A DNA stretch of 32,324 bases, taken from Clostridiales bacterium. GTDB lineage: Bacteria > Bacillota > Clostridia > Christensenellales > Pumilibacteraceae. This document shows, piece after piece, positions 24,301-31,479 of the stretch. Numbering within the stretch: position 1 is the first letter of the stretch; every line of letters begins with the position of its first letter. Made by a program: the position numbers and the translations under genes. The notes beneath the pieces are model-generated. The model saw nothing but the letters and a program-made list of their open reading frames with translations, was not told the DNA's origin and ran no database searches. The DNA is taken from contig SVHU01000006.1 in NCBI GenBank assembly GCA_015055625.1, positions 1 to 32,324 on the forward strand, given 5' to 3'.

Positions 24301-24848
24301 AGTGGAAAGAACTCAATCCCACAAAGGTTAATATTGCAAGAGAAGAGGGTGTAACGATTATTGCTTCCGTTATGACTCCGGGCGCTGCAAGCGGTGGAAA
24401 TAAGGATATTAGTATAATAAAAGACGGAGCATACTTTACCAACATCAGCGACCTTAAGCAGCAATACGACACCTTCCTTGGATTTGATTCAAACGGCGTT
24501 TTGATTCCTAAAGATTATGAAGATTATATCGGATACGAGTTTAGCGAAGAAAAGACGTTCACGAGTCTTATGTTCCAAGAGGGCGGACATTGGGACGGTG
24601 GCGGATGGTTTGCAAACGGTACGCTTAGAGTAGAAGTAAAAGTAAACGGCACGTGGCAAGAGGTTGCAACTACTTTCAGTAAGGCATATCCTAATGCAAA
24701 TGCAAGAAATAGCTTTGGAGTGTTTGGCGAAAAGTTTATTATCACGCTCAAAACTCCCACGACGGGAACTGCAATAAGACTTATAGGAACTGCAGGCGGT
24801 CCGCAAAAATTGATTTCTTGTGCAGAACTTGAAGTGTACGCAAAGTAA
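21336..24848 (+). CDS. Secreted multidomain protein with an ADP-ribosylglycohydrolase-fold catalytic domain
   Basis: The 1170 residues start with a signal peptide (MKKKLLTTLCAVTGAFLMSV, predicted cleavage after SIAIA). The order is: LamG/DUF1080-like beta-sandwich (about 30-212); a second beta-rich module (about 218-375); an Ig-like module (about 390-485); the DraG-fold domain from about 496, with LGAWVGANWG, D545-D-D547-T-N and G766-W-D-N-D770, i.e. both metal motifs intact; a CBM-like module (about 860-992); and an F5/8-type-C-like module (about 995-1170) with SLMFQEGGHWDGGGWF. No C-terminal anchor is seen. It is coupled to the cytoplasmic homologue upstream and precedes a surface protein sharing its last two modules. 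A glycan- or N-glycoside-cleaving exoenzyme is inferred. Confidence 0.85.
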   Translation: MKKKLLTTLCAVTGAFLMSVTGVSIAIAQDSILSDNFASSEITAQNFTSSGNATLTDGALKFSKDTPAMYLSKEDNLKDFTLDVKWQVLNEEKTAGSYKGGILLRANNEASDTLTGGLSGLMIGLEYNGNSTMQVSIGNWFNGVYEPVGYWDAGWGNGFAERNLKIIVKGDVVSIIINNWHAHTHVEKYFDAGSVGFLSNGLSFKVDDLKISDAPENIYTAVVREQWKGFREIGTGVAFVAGQNHTFKMSLPSAVQNATKVTMYRRAEPYSTASATVTIDGQTLGEWSGKNEDIAHDIPVSFVKNKSEITFSLTAKGSGDFNSDYYILTYTTPDGTFVADSLDMGSAHDEKAHSYTQTGARWKSFWQRDWKTTGMRVLSTRPGERFDYIKAPTVSVENIEIDSLVADINLNDYVTITGNGLKTKITYTVDGKVLTDVSSLKFYRGGTHTYSIKVESVPDGTYSQKGCKAFDDINVSGTIKLASLSEEEKTPITLNKEQVKDKILGAWVGANWGIYAGLDTECKYNDAPNPATEITWNLGDSYCTDDDTNVEYMFLHMMETYGVNDIAYEDFAEEWMTHCQAYIWCGNLGARNLMEQGYLPPDTGNKKYNGSWHAIDAQIECEIFGMIAPAMLEDTYTRTKWWLKSVGDGVAVENACYYAMMCSYAFVESDINKILDEVNEKILFYSNGEAQQTVDDVNFVRAEYEKVKDKYATDKEAWRETRLAIKNKIYNGITVDARTNFAVTIMALLFGDGDEVETGRISVLAGWDNDCDAATALTILGITNGYSGLNAEMKEQSGMGYFNSRRPGLTSSTFPEITDRIMVQAEEIILANGGSVSDTEYNVIDKAYTPKEYTARPYLKEVAIDNTFTSEGFSKVYIKGLKNSIGYTAREKGAYLEYEFEGTSVEVTAMLCQTGGSAEIFVDGVSYGIKSLRCDPAAGKSGIVKSVFGQTIAKIRGLENTKHTLKIVTMSDNSQHVFDFIRLECSEEEWKELNPTKVNIAREEGVTIIASVMTPGAASGGNKDISIIKDGAYFTNISDLKQQYDTFLGFDSNGVLIPKDYEDYIGYEFSEEKTFTSLMFQEGGHWDGGGWFANGTLRVEVKVNGTWQEVATTFSKAYPNANARNSFGVFGEKFIITLKTPTTGTAIRLIGTAGGPQKLISCAELEVYAK

Positions 24849-24863
24849 AGGAGGAAAAAGAAT

Positions 24864-26921
24864 ATGAAAATTAGAAAGTTAATAATTGCACTTACGCTCA
24901 CTCTTGCGTTAGTTCTTCTTCCTTTCATCGTTCCCTCGGTTTCGGCAAAAGCAGAAGAAAAATCCTCGCAGTATATAATAACCGTACAAACCGACAACGA
25001 CGGATTTGTGCAGAATGGATTTGTAACGGTTGAAGACGACAACGTAATGCTTATAAATCACGTAGGATCGTTTGATAAGGATAGTACGCTTTCTTATGAG
25101 TTTGCAGGCGATATTCTTGATATCTACGGCTTCGTGGGTCCCGATTGCGGAGAGATTAACGTAAAGATAGACGGAGAGGATAAAGGTAATTTTTCGCTTA
25201 CAAGCGCGCAAGATACCTACAAGGCGCAAATTTGCTCGCTTAAAGGACTTGGAAACAAAAAGCACACGCTCGTTATTACTGTAATAAGCGAGGACAAGTG
25301 GGTTGCGCTCGATTATATCAAGGTTGACGTGGGCGCAAAGGCAATTCAAACGATGAACCTTGCTCAAGGCGGAAAGGTTATTGCTTCCGTTCTTCATCCC
25401 ACAGGTGGTGGGTCAAAGGACCTTAACGTTATAAAGAGCGGAATTCTTCAGCCCACGGGAAACGTTGGCGGATATAATAGTTTAAGTGTAAACGTATACG
25501 ATTCGTTTACGGGCTCGGGGCCTAATAACTTTTGGATGGGTTATGAGTTTGCAGACGAAATGACGTTTGAAAAACTCGTTTTCCAAGAGGGCGGAATCTT
25601 TGGTGACGGCGGATATTTTGCCGAAGTTCCTGTAATTCAGGTAAGACAAAATGGTAAGTGGAACGAAGTAGTTTTGACTAATGATCCTGGATACGTGCCC
25701 AACGAAAAGAAAAAAGCGTTTGAAGTTTTCAACTTTAAGTTTGAAGAAATTTCGGGCGATGCAATCCGTATTTACGGAAAGGCAGGCGGTTCGGCGTATT
25801 TTGTTTCCGTAGCTCAAATAGAGGTTTATTCTGACGCGGACGCTAAGACGCTTTTAGACGGAGCAAAGTATACCGACGCGATAGAATATCTTGACCACTT
25901 AGAGGGGTATGAACATACTTACGCAGAAATCGTAGACGAAAAATATCTCGTAAGCCCAGCGTCTTGTACGGAGTATGCTGTATACAAAAAGAGTTGTATA
26001 GATTGTGGAATTGCGCACGAAGAAGAAACTTTTGAAGATAAGTCTAAAGAGCTAGGACACGTAGAGCAAGAGTTGGCGGAAGATAAGTATTTGATTAGTT
26101 CAGCTACTTGTACTTCTCCTGCAACGTATAGCAAGAGCTGTGAGATATGCGGAGAAAAGATAGGCGGAAAGTTTACTTACGGCGAGCCACTTGAGCACAA
26201 CTATCAAGAAATCGTAAAGAGTGAAAATCGAGTAAGCTCAGCTACCTGTACTCAAAAGGCAATATACTACAAGTCTTGCGCAGATTGCGGAGCGGTAAAC
26301 AAAGACGAAATGTTTGAGTTCGGTCAGGTTGCAGGACACGATTGGAAAAATATCGTGGACGACAAATATCTTGAAACCCATGCTACCTGCACTGAAAAAG
26401 CAAAGTACAAAGTATCTTGCGAAACTTGCGGAATTGAACACGAAAGCGAAACGTTTACAAGCGGAAACGTTTTGGAACACGATTATGAGTATTCTAGCAC
26501 GATAGCGCCTAATTGGAGCGAAAAGAAGAACGGATATGAGTTGTGGGTATGTAAGCATGATAACACACATACGCAGCAGAGAAATATCGTTAACTGGTAT
26601 ACGCTTTCTGCCCTTGTTCAGGTAGAGAACGGAAGCATTAACGGAGAGGCAAGCGCAACGGTAGAAAAGGGAACTGAAGTTACTGTTATCGCGGATACGT
26701 TAGAGGGAAAAGTGTTCAAATACTGGACTGTAAACGGCGAAACGGTAAGCGAAGAGAGCGAATATACGTTTGTTGCAAACGACAATATTAAGATTGTTGC
26801 AGTGTTCGAAAAGAAAGAAGAGAAGAAAGAATCTTCGTCTGGATGCGGAGCAAACGCAATGAATATATTTGGTCTTGTAATGGGACTATGCGCAGTAGCG
26901 TTTATCTTCAAAAAGAGATAA
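24864..26921 (+). CDS. Surface protein: signal peptide, two binding modules, Cys-rich repeats, InlB-like repeat, GCG-TM-KKR tail
   Basis: The 685 residues have a signal peptide (about 1-30, PSVSAKA before EEKSS). A CBM-like module (about 35-160) and an F5/8-type-C-like module (about 165-327) follow, both homologous to the C-terminus of the preceding enzyme (shared: GYEF, FQEGG, AGG, QIEVYS/ELEVYA). Four Cys-rich repeats of 46-48 residues (351-538) come next, with a degenerate fifth. After a short linker there is an InlB-like or bacterial-repeat unit (about 595-650). The end, SSSGCGANAMN, a hydrophobic stretch and KKR, looks like a processed C-terminal anchor with C661. I infer a surface-tethered substrate binder. 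AAAGGAGG lies before the ATG, 15 bases after the previous gene; a terminator follows. Confidence 0.85.
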   Translation: MKIRKLIIALTLTLALVLLPFIVPSVSAKAEEKSSQYIITVQTDNDGFVQNGFVTVEDDNVMLINHVGSFDKDSTLSYEFAGDILDIYGFVGPDCGEINVKIDGEDKGNFSLTSAQDTYKAQICSLKGLGNKKHTLVITVISEDKWVALDYIKVDVGAKAIQTMNLAQGGKVIASVLHPTGGGSKDLNVIKSGILQPTGNVGGYNSLSVNVYDSFTGSGPNNFWMGYEFADEMTFEKLVFQEGGIFGDGGYFAEVPVIQVRQNGKWNEVVLTNDPGYVPNEKKKAFEVFNFKFEEISGDAIRIYGKAGGSAYFVSVAQIEVYSDADAKTLLDGAKYTDAIEYLDHLEGYEHTYAEIVDEKYLVSPASCTEYAVYKKSCIDCGIAHEEETFEDKSKELGHVEQELAEDKYLISSATCTSPATYSKSCEICGEKIGGKFTYGEPLEHNYQEIVKSENRVSSATCTQKAIYYKSCADCGAVNKDEMFEFGQVAGHDWKNIVDDKYLETHATCTEKAKYKVSCETCGIEHESETFTSGNVLEHDYEYSSTIAPNWSEKKNGYELWVCKHDNTHTQQRNIVNWYTLSALVQVENGSINGEASATVEKGTEVTVIADTLEGKVFKYWTVNGETVSEESEYTFVANDNIKIVAVFEKKEEKKESSSGCGANAMNIFGLVMGLCAVAFIFKKR
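25914..26477 (+). repeat. Four tandem Cys-rich 46-48-codon repeats
   Basis: Each unit begins with His and contains CTxxAxYxxSCxxCG, i.e. C-x9-C-x2-C. Units start at residues 351, 399, 445 and 492. Nucleotide identity is low, so the array is old. Confidence 0.85.
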
Positions 26922-26941
26922 CCCTCATATTTCCCCCTATA

Positions 26942-26981
26942 AAAAAGAAAGGATTTCCGATAATGGGAATCCTTTCTTTTT
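26942..26981. terminator. Bidirectional terminator between the surface protein and the - strand enzyme
   Basis: The stem AAAAAGAAAGGATT (26942-26955) pairs with 26968-26981, extended inward by TCC/GGG. A- and T-runs on the two sides allow use in both directions. Confidence 0.85.
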
Positions 26982-27020
26982 GCAATTAGTAATTTTTTTA
27001 GTGATGCCGTTTTAATATGG

Positions 27021-28952
27021 TTAGCCATCTATTTCATGCATACGGTAGAATTTAACCAGGTAGTACATGGCGCCGTCCTGGTCGTTAGCGTACTCGTCGT
27101 AATATTCGCATTTTACACCGTTTACCGAGAATGGGTAGACGTAGCAGTTGGATGCTGATCCGTCGGGACGGTAGAGGGAAAGTAAATTTCTTGCTCCCTT
27201 ATACGCGCGCTTTTTATAACTTTCATCGCCGGTTATCCAGTAGTAGTGAAGGTATGCGTTAAGTGTGTGTATGGATGCAGGGTGAGGGAAAGTGTCGCCA
27301 AAGTTTTTGCGTTTTCCAAAATATTTGCCGTCCCAATGTCTAATTGCCATTTCGTATAAATAATGTGAGGGCGCGGTATTGTTAAACCTTTCTAAAATAT
27401 CAAGCTGAGCTGAGCACGCGGGAATAATATCCGGGTTTTGAGTAACTTGATAAGCTTGAGCTAAAATATTAACGGCGGGCGTAACTATGGATTGTTCGTA
27501 TTTTACTTCGTGTTCCGGATAATAGATGCCAGTCTTTATAATATTATTTGAGTGAAGCTTGTACATTTGCGTTAGCTTTTCTGCTTCCTCCGTCATTCCT
27601 GCTTGTCTTAGTGCGTCCACGCTTTCAAACACTGAAAGTCCGTTGGGATAGAAGTTTTCTCCGCCAATTGTGTAGTAGACGGAAAGTAGCTTAAACATAT
27701 TTTTAAGATACTTTTTATCCTTTGTGAGCTTGTACATTTCCATTACAAACACCGACATCCAGGGCGCGTTATACAAGCGTTTGAAAGCGGGGTTTCGACC
27801 TATCGCGTTATAAACTTCGCCAGTTTCTTCGCAGTAAAACTCGCGGGATACGAACTTATAATACTTCATTAAGCTGTCATAAATTTTCTTATTTTCGGGA
27901 AAGAATTGCAAATATTTTACAACCAAAAGTCCCATCATAAGACGCTCGCGTGAAGCGTTCATATCGCCGTCTAGCTCGTCGAAATACATACATTTGTCCT
28001 GGTTGTCATAAATAAGGTAAGCGCCGTCAAGCGGACTTTCAGGGCAGTGGAATTGCTGATTGTTTACGATAAACTCAACGCGTTTTTTCAAAAGCTCGCG
28101 GAAGGGAATTTGAACGAAAAATTCGGCTTTTGTTTCGTTTTCTCCCACACGTATTATAAAAATATGTTCACCAAGAGTGGTGGGAGTATATTTAACAACC
28201 GTTTTACCGTTTTTTGTTACGGACGGAATAAGCTTGTTTTCTAAGAAGATCTGAGCGTTAGGTTTTGAAACTGTAAAGTTGATTTCTTCGTTGTTATAAA
28301 CGGTAAAGAATGGCGCGTCAATATTGATAAAATTAGAATACTTGAGTAGTTGTTTATCAAATTCGTTTTCCTTAAACCAAAATAATTCCCATTCCAATAC
28401 TGTCTTTTCGTGCGGAAGTAGATGTAGGGGAGTAGGATGTAAAATAAAGTCGCCTCTATCGTCGCTCCGTTTAGACAGATCACGCTCTACGCTATAACAG
28501 TCTAGACTTCCCTTTGTAAGTACAAGACCAAGCCCGTACTCAAATCCGCCCATTTTAACACATCTAACGTACGACGAATTTCTTCCGCACCAAATATGAG
28601 CGTGGCAACGCTGACTCATACAAATCTTAGTGTTTTCGTAGCTATCGTTAAAGGTGGCGTAAATTCCGAACATTCCTCTTCCGATAAAAACATCGGAGTC
28701 AAGTCTGTTAGTAAGCTCGTATGTTTCCACGTATTTTTCGCCCACAAGTTTGCGCGTAACTTTAATGTCAAAGTGTGGCGTCTGATAAATTGCAACAATT
28801 CCGTTTTCATATTTTTTAGCGGAAACAAAGGTGGATTTTTTGATTGTGCCAAAGCTGGCATTGCCTTCCACCCAGTTCATTTTTTTATCGTCTTTTTCGC
28901 AAACGATGCTCTTAACTCCGCCGTTAGTTAGGTCGTATTCGATATTAAACAT
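27021..28952 (-). CDS. Cytoplasmic candidate carbohydrate-active enzyme, beta-sandwich plus (alpha/alpha)6-like barrel, family not recognised
   Basis: I do not recognise a defined family. Of 643 residues, about 1-285 are beta-rich (IYATFNDSYENTK, TPTTLGEHIFIIRVGEN). Residues 290-643 are helical with repeated aromatic-rich pairs (LDGAYLIYDNQDKCMYFDELDGD, YNAPWMSVFVMEMYKL, HWDGKYFGKRKNFGDTFPHP, YLHYYWITGD), as in six-hairpin glycosidases and some polysaccharide lyases. Conserved-looking acids and aromatics (FDELDGD, HWDGKYFG, YANDQDGAMYYL) may line a cleft. No signal peptide is visible. GGAGG precedes the ATG. It is divergent from an AraC gene and near an MFS permease, so it likely acts on an imported oligosaccharide. 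Catalytic activity is not demonstrated by anything in the sequence. Confidence 0.6.
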   Translation of the reverse strand: MFNIEYDLTNGGVKSIVCEKDDKKMNWVEGNASFGTIKKSTFVSAKKYENGIVAIYQTPHFDIKVTRKLVGEKYVETYELTNRLDSDVFIGRGMFGIYATFNDSYENTKICMSQRCHAHIWCGRNSSYVRCVKMGGFEYGLGLVLTKGSLDCYSVERDLSKRSDDRGDFILHPTPLHLLPHEKTVLEWELFWFKENEFDKQLLKYSNFINIDAPFFTVYNNEEINFTVSKPNAQIFLENKLIPSVTKNGKTVVKYTPTTLGEHIFIIRVGENETKAEFFVQIPFRELLKKRVEFIVNNQQFHCPESPLDGAYLIYDNQDKCMYFDELDGDMNASRERLMMGLLVVKYLQFFPENKKIYDSLMKYYKFVSREFYCEETGEVYNAIGRNPAFKRLYNAPWMSVFVMEMYKLTKDKKYLKNMFKLLSVYYTIGGENFYPNGLSVFESVDALRQAGMTEEAEKLTQMYKLHSNNIIKTGIYYPEHEVKYEQSIVTPAVNILAQAYQVTQNPDIIPACSAQLDILERFNNTAPSHYLYEMAIRHWDGKYFGKRKNFGDTFPHPASIHTLNAYLHYYWITGDESYKKRAYKGARNLLSLYRPDGSASNCYVYPFSVNGVKCEYYDEYANDQDGAMYYLVKFYRMHEIDG

Positions 28953-28974
28953 AGCAACCTCCGTTTATAAGCAT

Positions 28975-29003
28975 ATTATACACTTAAAAGTTTGTAAAGT
29001 CAG
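28975..29003 (-). promoter_or_regulatory. Promoter of the six-hairpin-like enzyme gene
   Basis: On the - strand CTGACT (28998-29003), 17 bases, TATAAT (28975-28980). The interval to the opposite promoter (29004-29042) is a likely AraC binding zone. Confidence 0.6.
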
Positions 29004-29042
29004 TACAGTATTCGCTCAAAATATAGCACTTTTCGAACATTA

Positions 29043-29071
29043 TTGACAAGATGTAAAAACTGTGATACAAT
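29043..29071 (+). promoter_or_regulatory. Consensus promoter of the second araC gene
   Basis: TTGACA (29043-29048), 17 bases, TACAAT (29066-29071) with TGA before it. Because it overlaps the possible upstream TTG start, that start is ruled out. Confidence 0.85.
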
Positions 29072-29105
29072 GCTTTTATCGCAAATTTTGTGGAGAAAAT
29101 CAAAA

Positions 29106-29915
29106 ATGAGTAATATTAAAACCTTTAGTGAATTGTATAAAACGGACTTTAACTTATGCGATATTTTTGCTATGCGCCAGAAATGGACTAAGGGCACGTC
29201 GTTTTCGATGAATAAACCGCGCAGAATTAACGGTATTATATATCTTAAAAATTGCGTAGGACGATATGTGGACGAGAGTGGAAACGTTATTGACGCGCAA
29301 AAAAAGAGCGTTGTGTTTTTGCCAAAGGGGAGCAAGTATACCGTGTTTAACCTGGATTGTACAACAAGTGAGGACGACGCTATTTTGATAGAGTTTAATA
29401 TGAAAACCGACGAAGATGTTTTTGTTCCTTCCCCTATTTTGCTTTTAGGAAAGGCAAGCTTTGAAGAGATTGAGCTTGTCGAAAAAATTGTGTCGCTGTA
29501 CGAAGCCTCGGCTACTTCGCCCATTATGCTCAAAAGCAAACTGTACGAGCTTATAGCTATGCTTTGCAAAAACGAAAACAACACAAATGAGGACAAGTAT
29601 TCGTCCATACGAAAGGGAATACAAATGCTGGAGCGTAACGTGTACGAAAACGTGTCAATAGAAAAAGTTGCATCTGAGTGCAATGTAAGTAGCGCGCACT
29701 TTAGACGGCTTTTTAGGGAGTATGCGAAAAAAAGCCCAGTGCAGTACCGCATTGATATAAAGATAGAGTACGCAAAAAGTATGCTTACAAACTCGGACTT
29801 ATCCATAGAAAATATATCACAAATGCTGAATTTTGAAAGCTCGTCCTATTTTTGCAGAATATTTAAAAATAGGGTGGGAATGACACCGAGTGTGTTTAGG
29901 AAAACAAGTGAATAA
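29106..29915 (+). CDS. AraC-family regulator
   Basis: ATG 29106 is chosen because GGAG lies 10 bases upstream and the promoter ends at 29071; a longer reading from 29043 would start inside the promoter. The 269-residue product has an N-terminal cupin-like segment (IIYLKNCVGRYVDE, SVVFLPKGSKYTVFN) and a C-terminal AraC DNA-binding region (about 180-266). The two helix-turn-helices are SIEKVASECNVSSAHFRRLF and SIENISQMLNFESSSYFCRI, followed by VGMTPSVFRK. Divergent placement from the gene at 27021-28952 suggests that it activates that gene and possibly the MFS permease. Confidence 0.9.
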   Translation: MSNIKTFSELYKTDFNLCDIFAMRQKWTKGTSFSMNKPRRINGIIYLKNCVGRYVDESGNVIDAQKKSVVFLPKGSKYTVFNLDCTTSEDDAILIEFNMKTDEDVFVPSPILLLGKASFEEIELVEKIVSLYEASATSPIMLKSKLYELIAMLCKNENNTNEDKYSSIRKGIQMLERNVYENVSIEKVASECNVSSAHFRRLFREYAKKSPVQYRIDIKIEYAKSMLTNSDLSIENISQMLNFESSSYFCRIFKNRVGMTPSVFRKTSE

Positions 29916-29917
29916 AT

Positions 29918-29961
29918 AAAAAACCGTAGCTTACTGAAATTGTGGTAAGTTACGGTTTTTT
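29918..29961. terminator. Bidirectional terminator between araC and the MFS gene
   Basis: A 17-bp stem (29918-29934 with 29945-29961) with one G-T pair and a 10-base loop, A-rich on one side and T-rich on the other. Confidence 0.88.
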
Positions 29962-29991
29962 GATATACGTATGTGAGTTTTATGGTAAATT

Positions 29992-31296
29992 TTATGCGTT
30001 GTTGTCAGAATTTTCCGCTGTTTTTCCGCTATGTTGCTTCTTTTTTCTCAGGAACATAAAGTAGATGTAAACAAGCAAAGCGATCATAATAACAGTGGAT
30101 ATTGCGCCCATTACAGGGAGTGGGTACAAGATAAAGCCATTGCCAAAGCTTATACCGCTATCGCCTATAAATCCGTACAAGGGCGATACGGCAAGCACTA
30201 CGAAAAATCCTGCAAAGCCCGAAAACATTCTGGAAAATGCAAACGCGCTAGAGCGTTCGTGGGGTTGAACGTAGTCGTAAATAAGGTTTATCTGACTGCT
30301 TGCAATTCCCACGCTACCGATTTGTGAGAATATCGAGTATAAAATATACGCAGGATATCCGATGTACGGAACGGTAAACATAATCGTTATGAAGCCGAGC
30401 GTGTGAGAGAGAAAGCAAACGGTAAGCATTTTTATAAACGAATTTTTATCCGCAAATTTGCCAAGAGGGCGCGAGAACAAAATTCTTATTAAGCTTCCGC
30501 CCACGACGATAAGCGTCATTGCAAGAGCAGGGAAGCCAAGAGTGTTTTTTTGGTACGCAGAGGCAAACGAGATTGTAATATAATGCGCGATATCCCACAC
30601 GATAAATATGGGAATAACCTTCATAAGCTGTTTGTTTTTAAGTAAGCTAAGAAGCGAAACTTTGGGCTTATTTGCGTTTTGTTCGGGCTTTTCGTCCACA
30701 AAAATCAGCGAGATGGTGTGCGCAATACAAATCAGGACAATAATTCCGCCAATGATTGTAAAGGCGATTTCTATCATTTTTCCCGCCTCTAAAAAGTCAA
30801 TCAAAGCGCCTAGCGAGAATGAGAAAATCATTCCGCCAAGAAGCGATATAATTTCCTTGTTTGCTGTGAATTTACCGCGTACAGAGTCGTTAACGTGCGA
30901 CATACACCAAGCAATTTTAGGCGCGTTGATGTAGTTGTGGATAACGTACGCAGGCGCAAGCGAAAGAATAAACGCGCTAACTCTGACTTCGAATGGGAAG
31001 TTGAAAAGCGGTACGAAGAATACGAACGAGAAAAGAATTTGGCTTATCGAGTGCAAAATAATTATTGTACGCTTAACCGATTTTCTGATAGGACAAACAA
31101 TCGCCAAAAATTGGAATCCGCAACCTAGGGATATAATAGAGTTTATAATACCCTGAATAGAGGATGGAATTGCGATGTACGTCATTACGTGCGTAAGATA
31201 AGTTCCGCTTACTGCAAGCGCTATGAAGTATTCGAGCATTGCCTCAATTATGTATGCAACTTGACTGCGTTTTGAAGAAATAGAATTGTCTTCCAT
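29992..31296 (-). CDS. Major facilitator superfamily permease
   Basis: The 434-residue integral membrane protein has about 12 hydrophobic segments and a charged central loop near VDEKPEQNANKPKVS (about 205-220) that separates the two six-helix halves. A loop reading RPLGKFADKNS resembles the MFS motif-A position. The C-terminus is short and hydrophilic (RKKKQHSGKTAENSDNNA). It likely imports a sugar, glycoside or related solute by cation symport or uniport. AAGAGG before the ATG is a good ribosome binding site. It converges with the araC gene and stands in a carbohydrate locus, so transport of the substrate of the 27021-28952 enzyme is a reasonable inference. Drug export cannot be excluded. 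Confidence 0.85.
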   Translation of the reverse strand: MEDNSISSKRSQVAYIIEAMLEYFIALAVSGTYLTHVMTYIAIPSSIQGIINSIISLGCGFQFLAIVCPIRKSVKRTIIILHSISQILFSFVFFVPLFNFPFEVRVSAFILSLAPAYVIHNYINAPKIAWCMSHVNDSVRGKFTANKEIISLLGGMIFSFSLGALIDFLEAGKMIEIAFTIIGGIIVLICIAHTISLIFVDEKPEQNANKPKVSLLSLLKNKQLMKVIPIFIVWDIAHYITISFASAYQKNTLGFPALAMTLIVVGGSLIRILFSRPLGKFADKNSFIKMLTVCFLSHTLGFITIMFTVPYIGYPAYILYSIFSQIGSVGIASSQINLIYDYVQPHERSSAFAFSRMFSGFAGFFVVLAVSPLYGFIGDSGISFGNGFILYPLPVMGAISTVIMIALLVYIYFMFLRKKKQHSGKTAENSDNNA

Positions 31297-31329
31297 TTTT
31301 TACCTCTTAAAATTTATTATTACGATAAT

Positions 31330-31358
31330 ATTATAACATTATTAAAAAAAAAGAGGTA
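31330..31358 (-). promoter_or_regulatory. Extended -10 promoter of the MFS gene
   Basis: On the - strand TGTTATAAT (-10 at 31330-31335); no recognisable -35 at the usual distance. Confidence 0.5.
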
Positions 31359-31420
31359 TGCATTTTTCGTCAAAAACACGAAAAAAACACAAAAAAATAT
31401 GCAAAACTAATCAACTTTAA

Positions 31421-31456
31421 AAAATCGCCTGTCCTAAAACAAGGATAAGCGATTTT
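31421..31456 (-). terminator. Terminator of the ferritin-like gene
   Basis: AAAATCGC (31421-31428) pairs with GCGATTTT (31449-31456), with an inner TCCT/AGGA pairing. On the - strand T-rich sequence follows. Confidence 0.7.
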
Positions 31457-31479
31457 AATTATAATTTTTTAACTTTAAA

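Noticed and set aside
29043..29105. Upstream extension of the second AraC protein
   Set aside because: The extension would begin inside the -35 box; the ATG at 29106 has a ribosome binding site.
29000..29806. 268-codon antisense frame over the second araC gene
   Set aside because: Shadow of a clear AraC-family gene that has a consensus promoter on the other strand.
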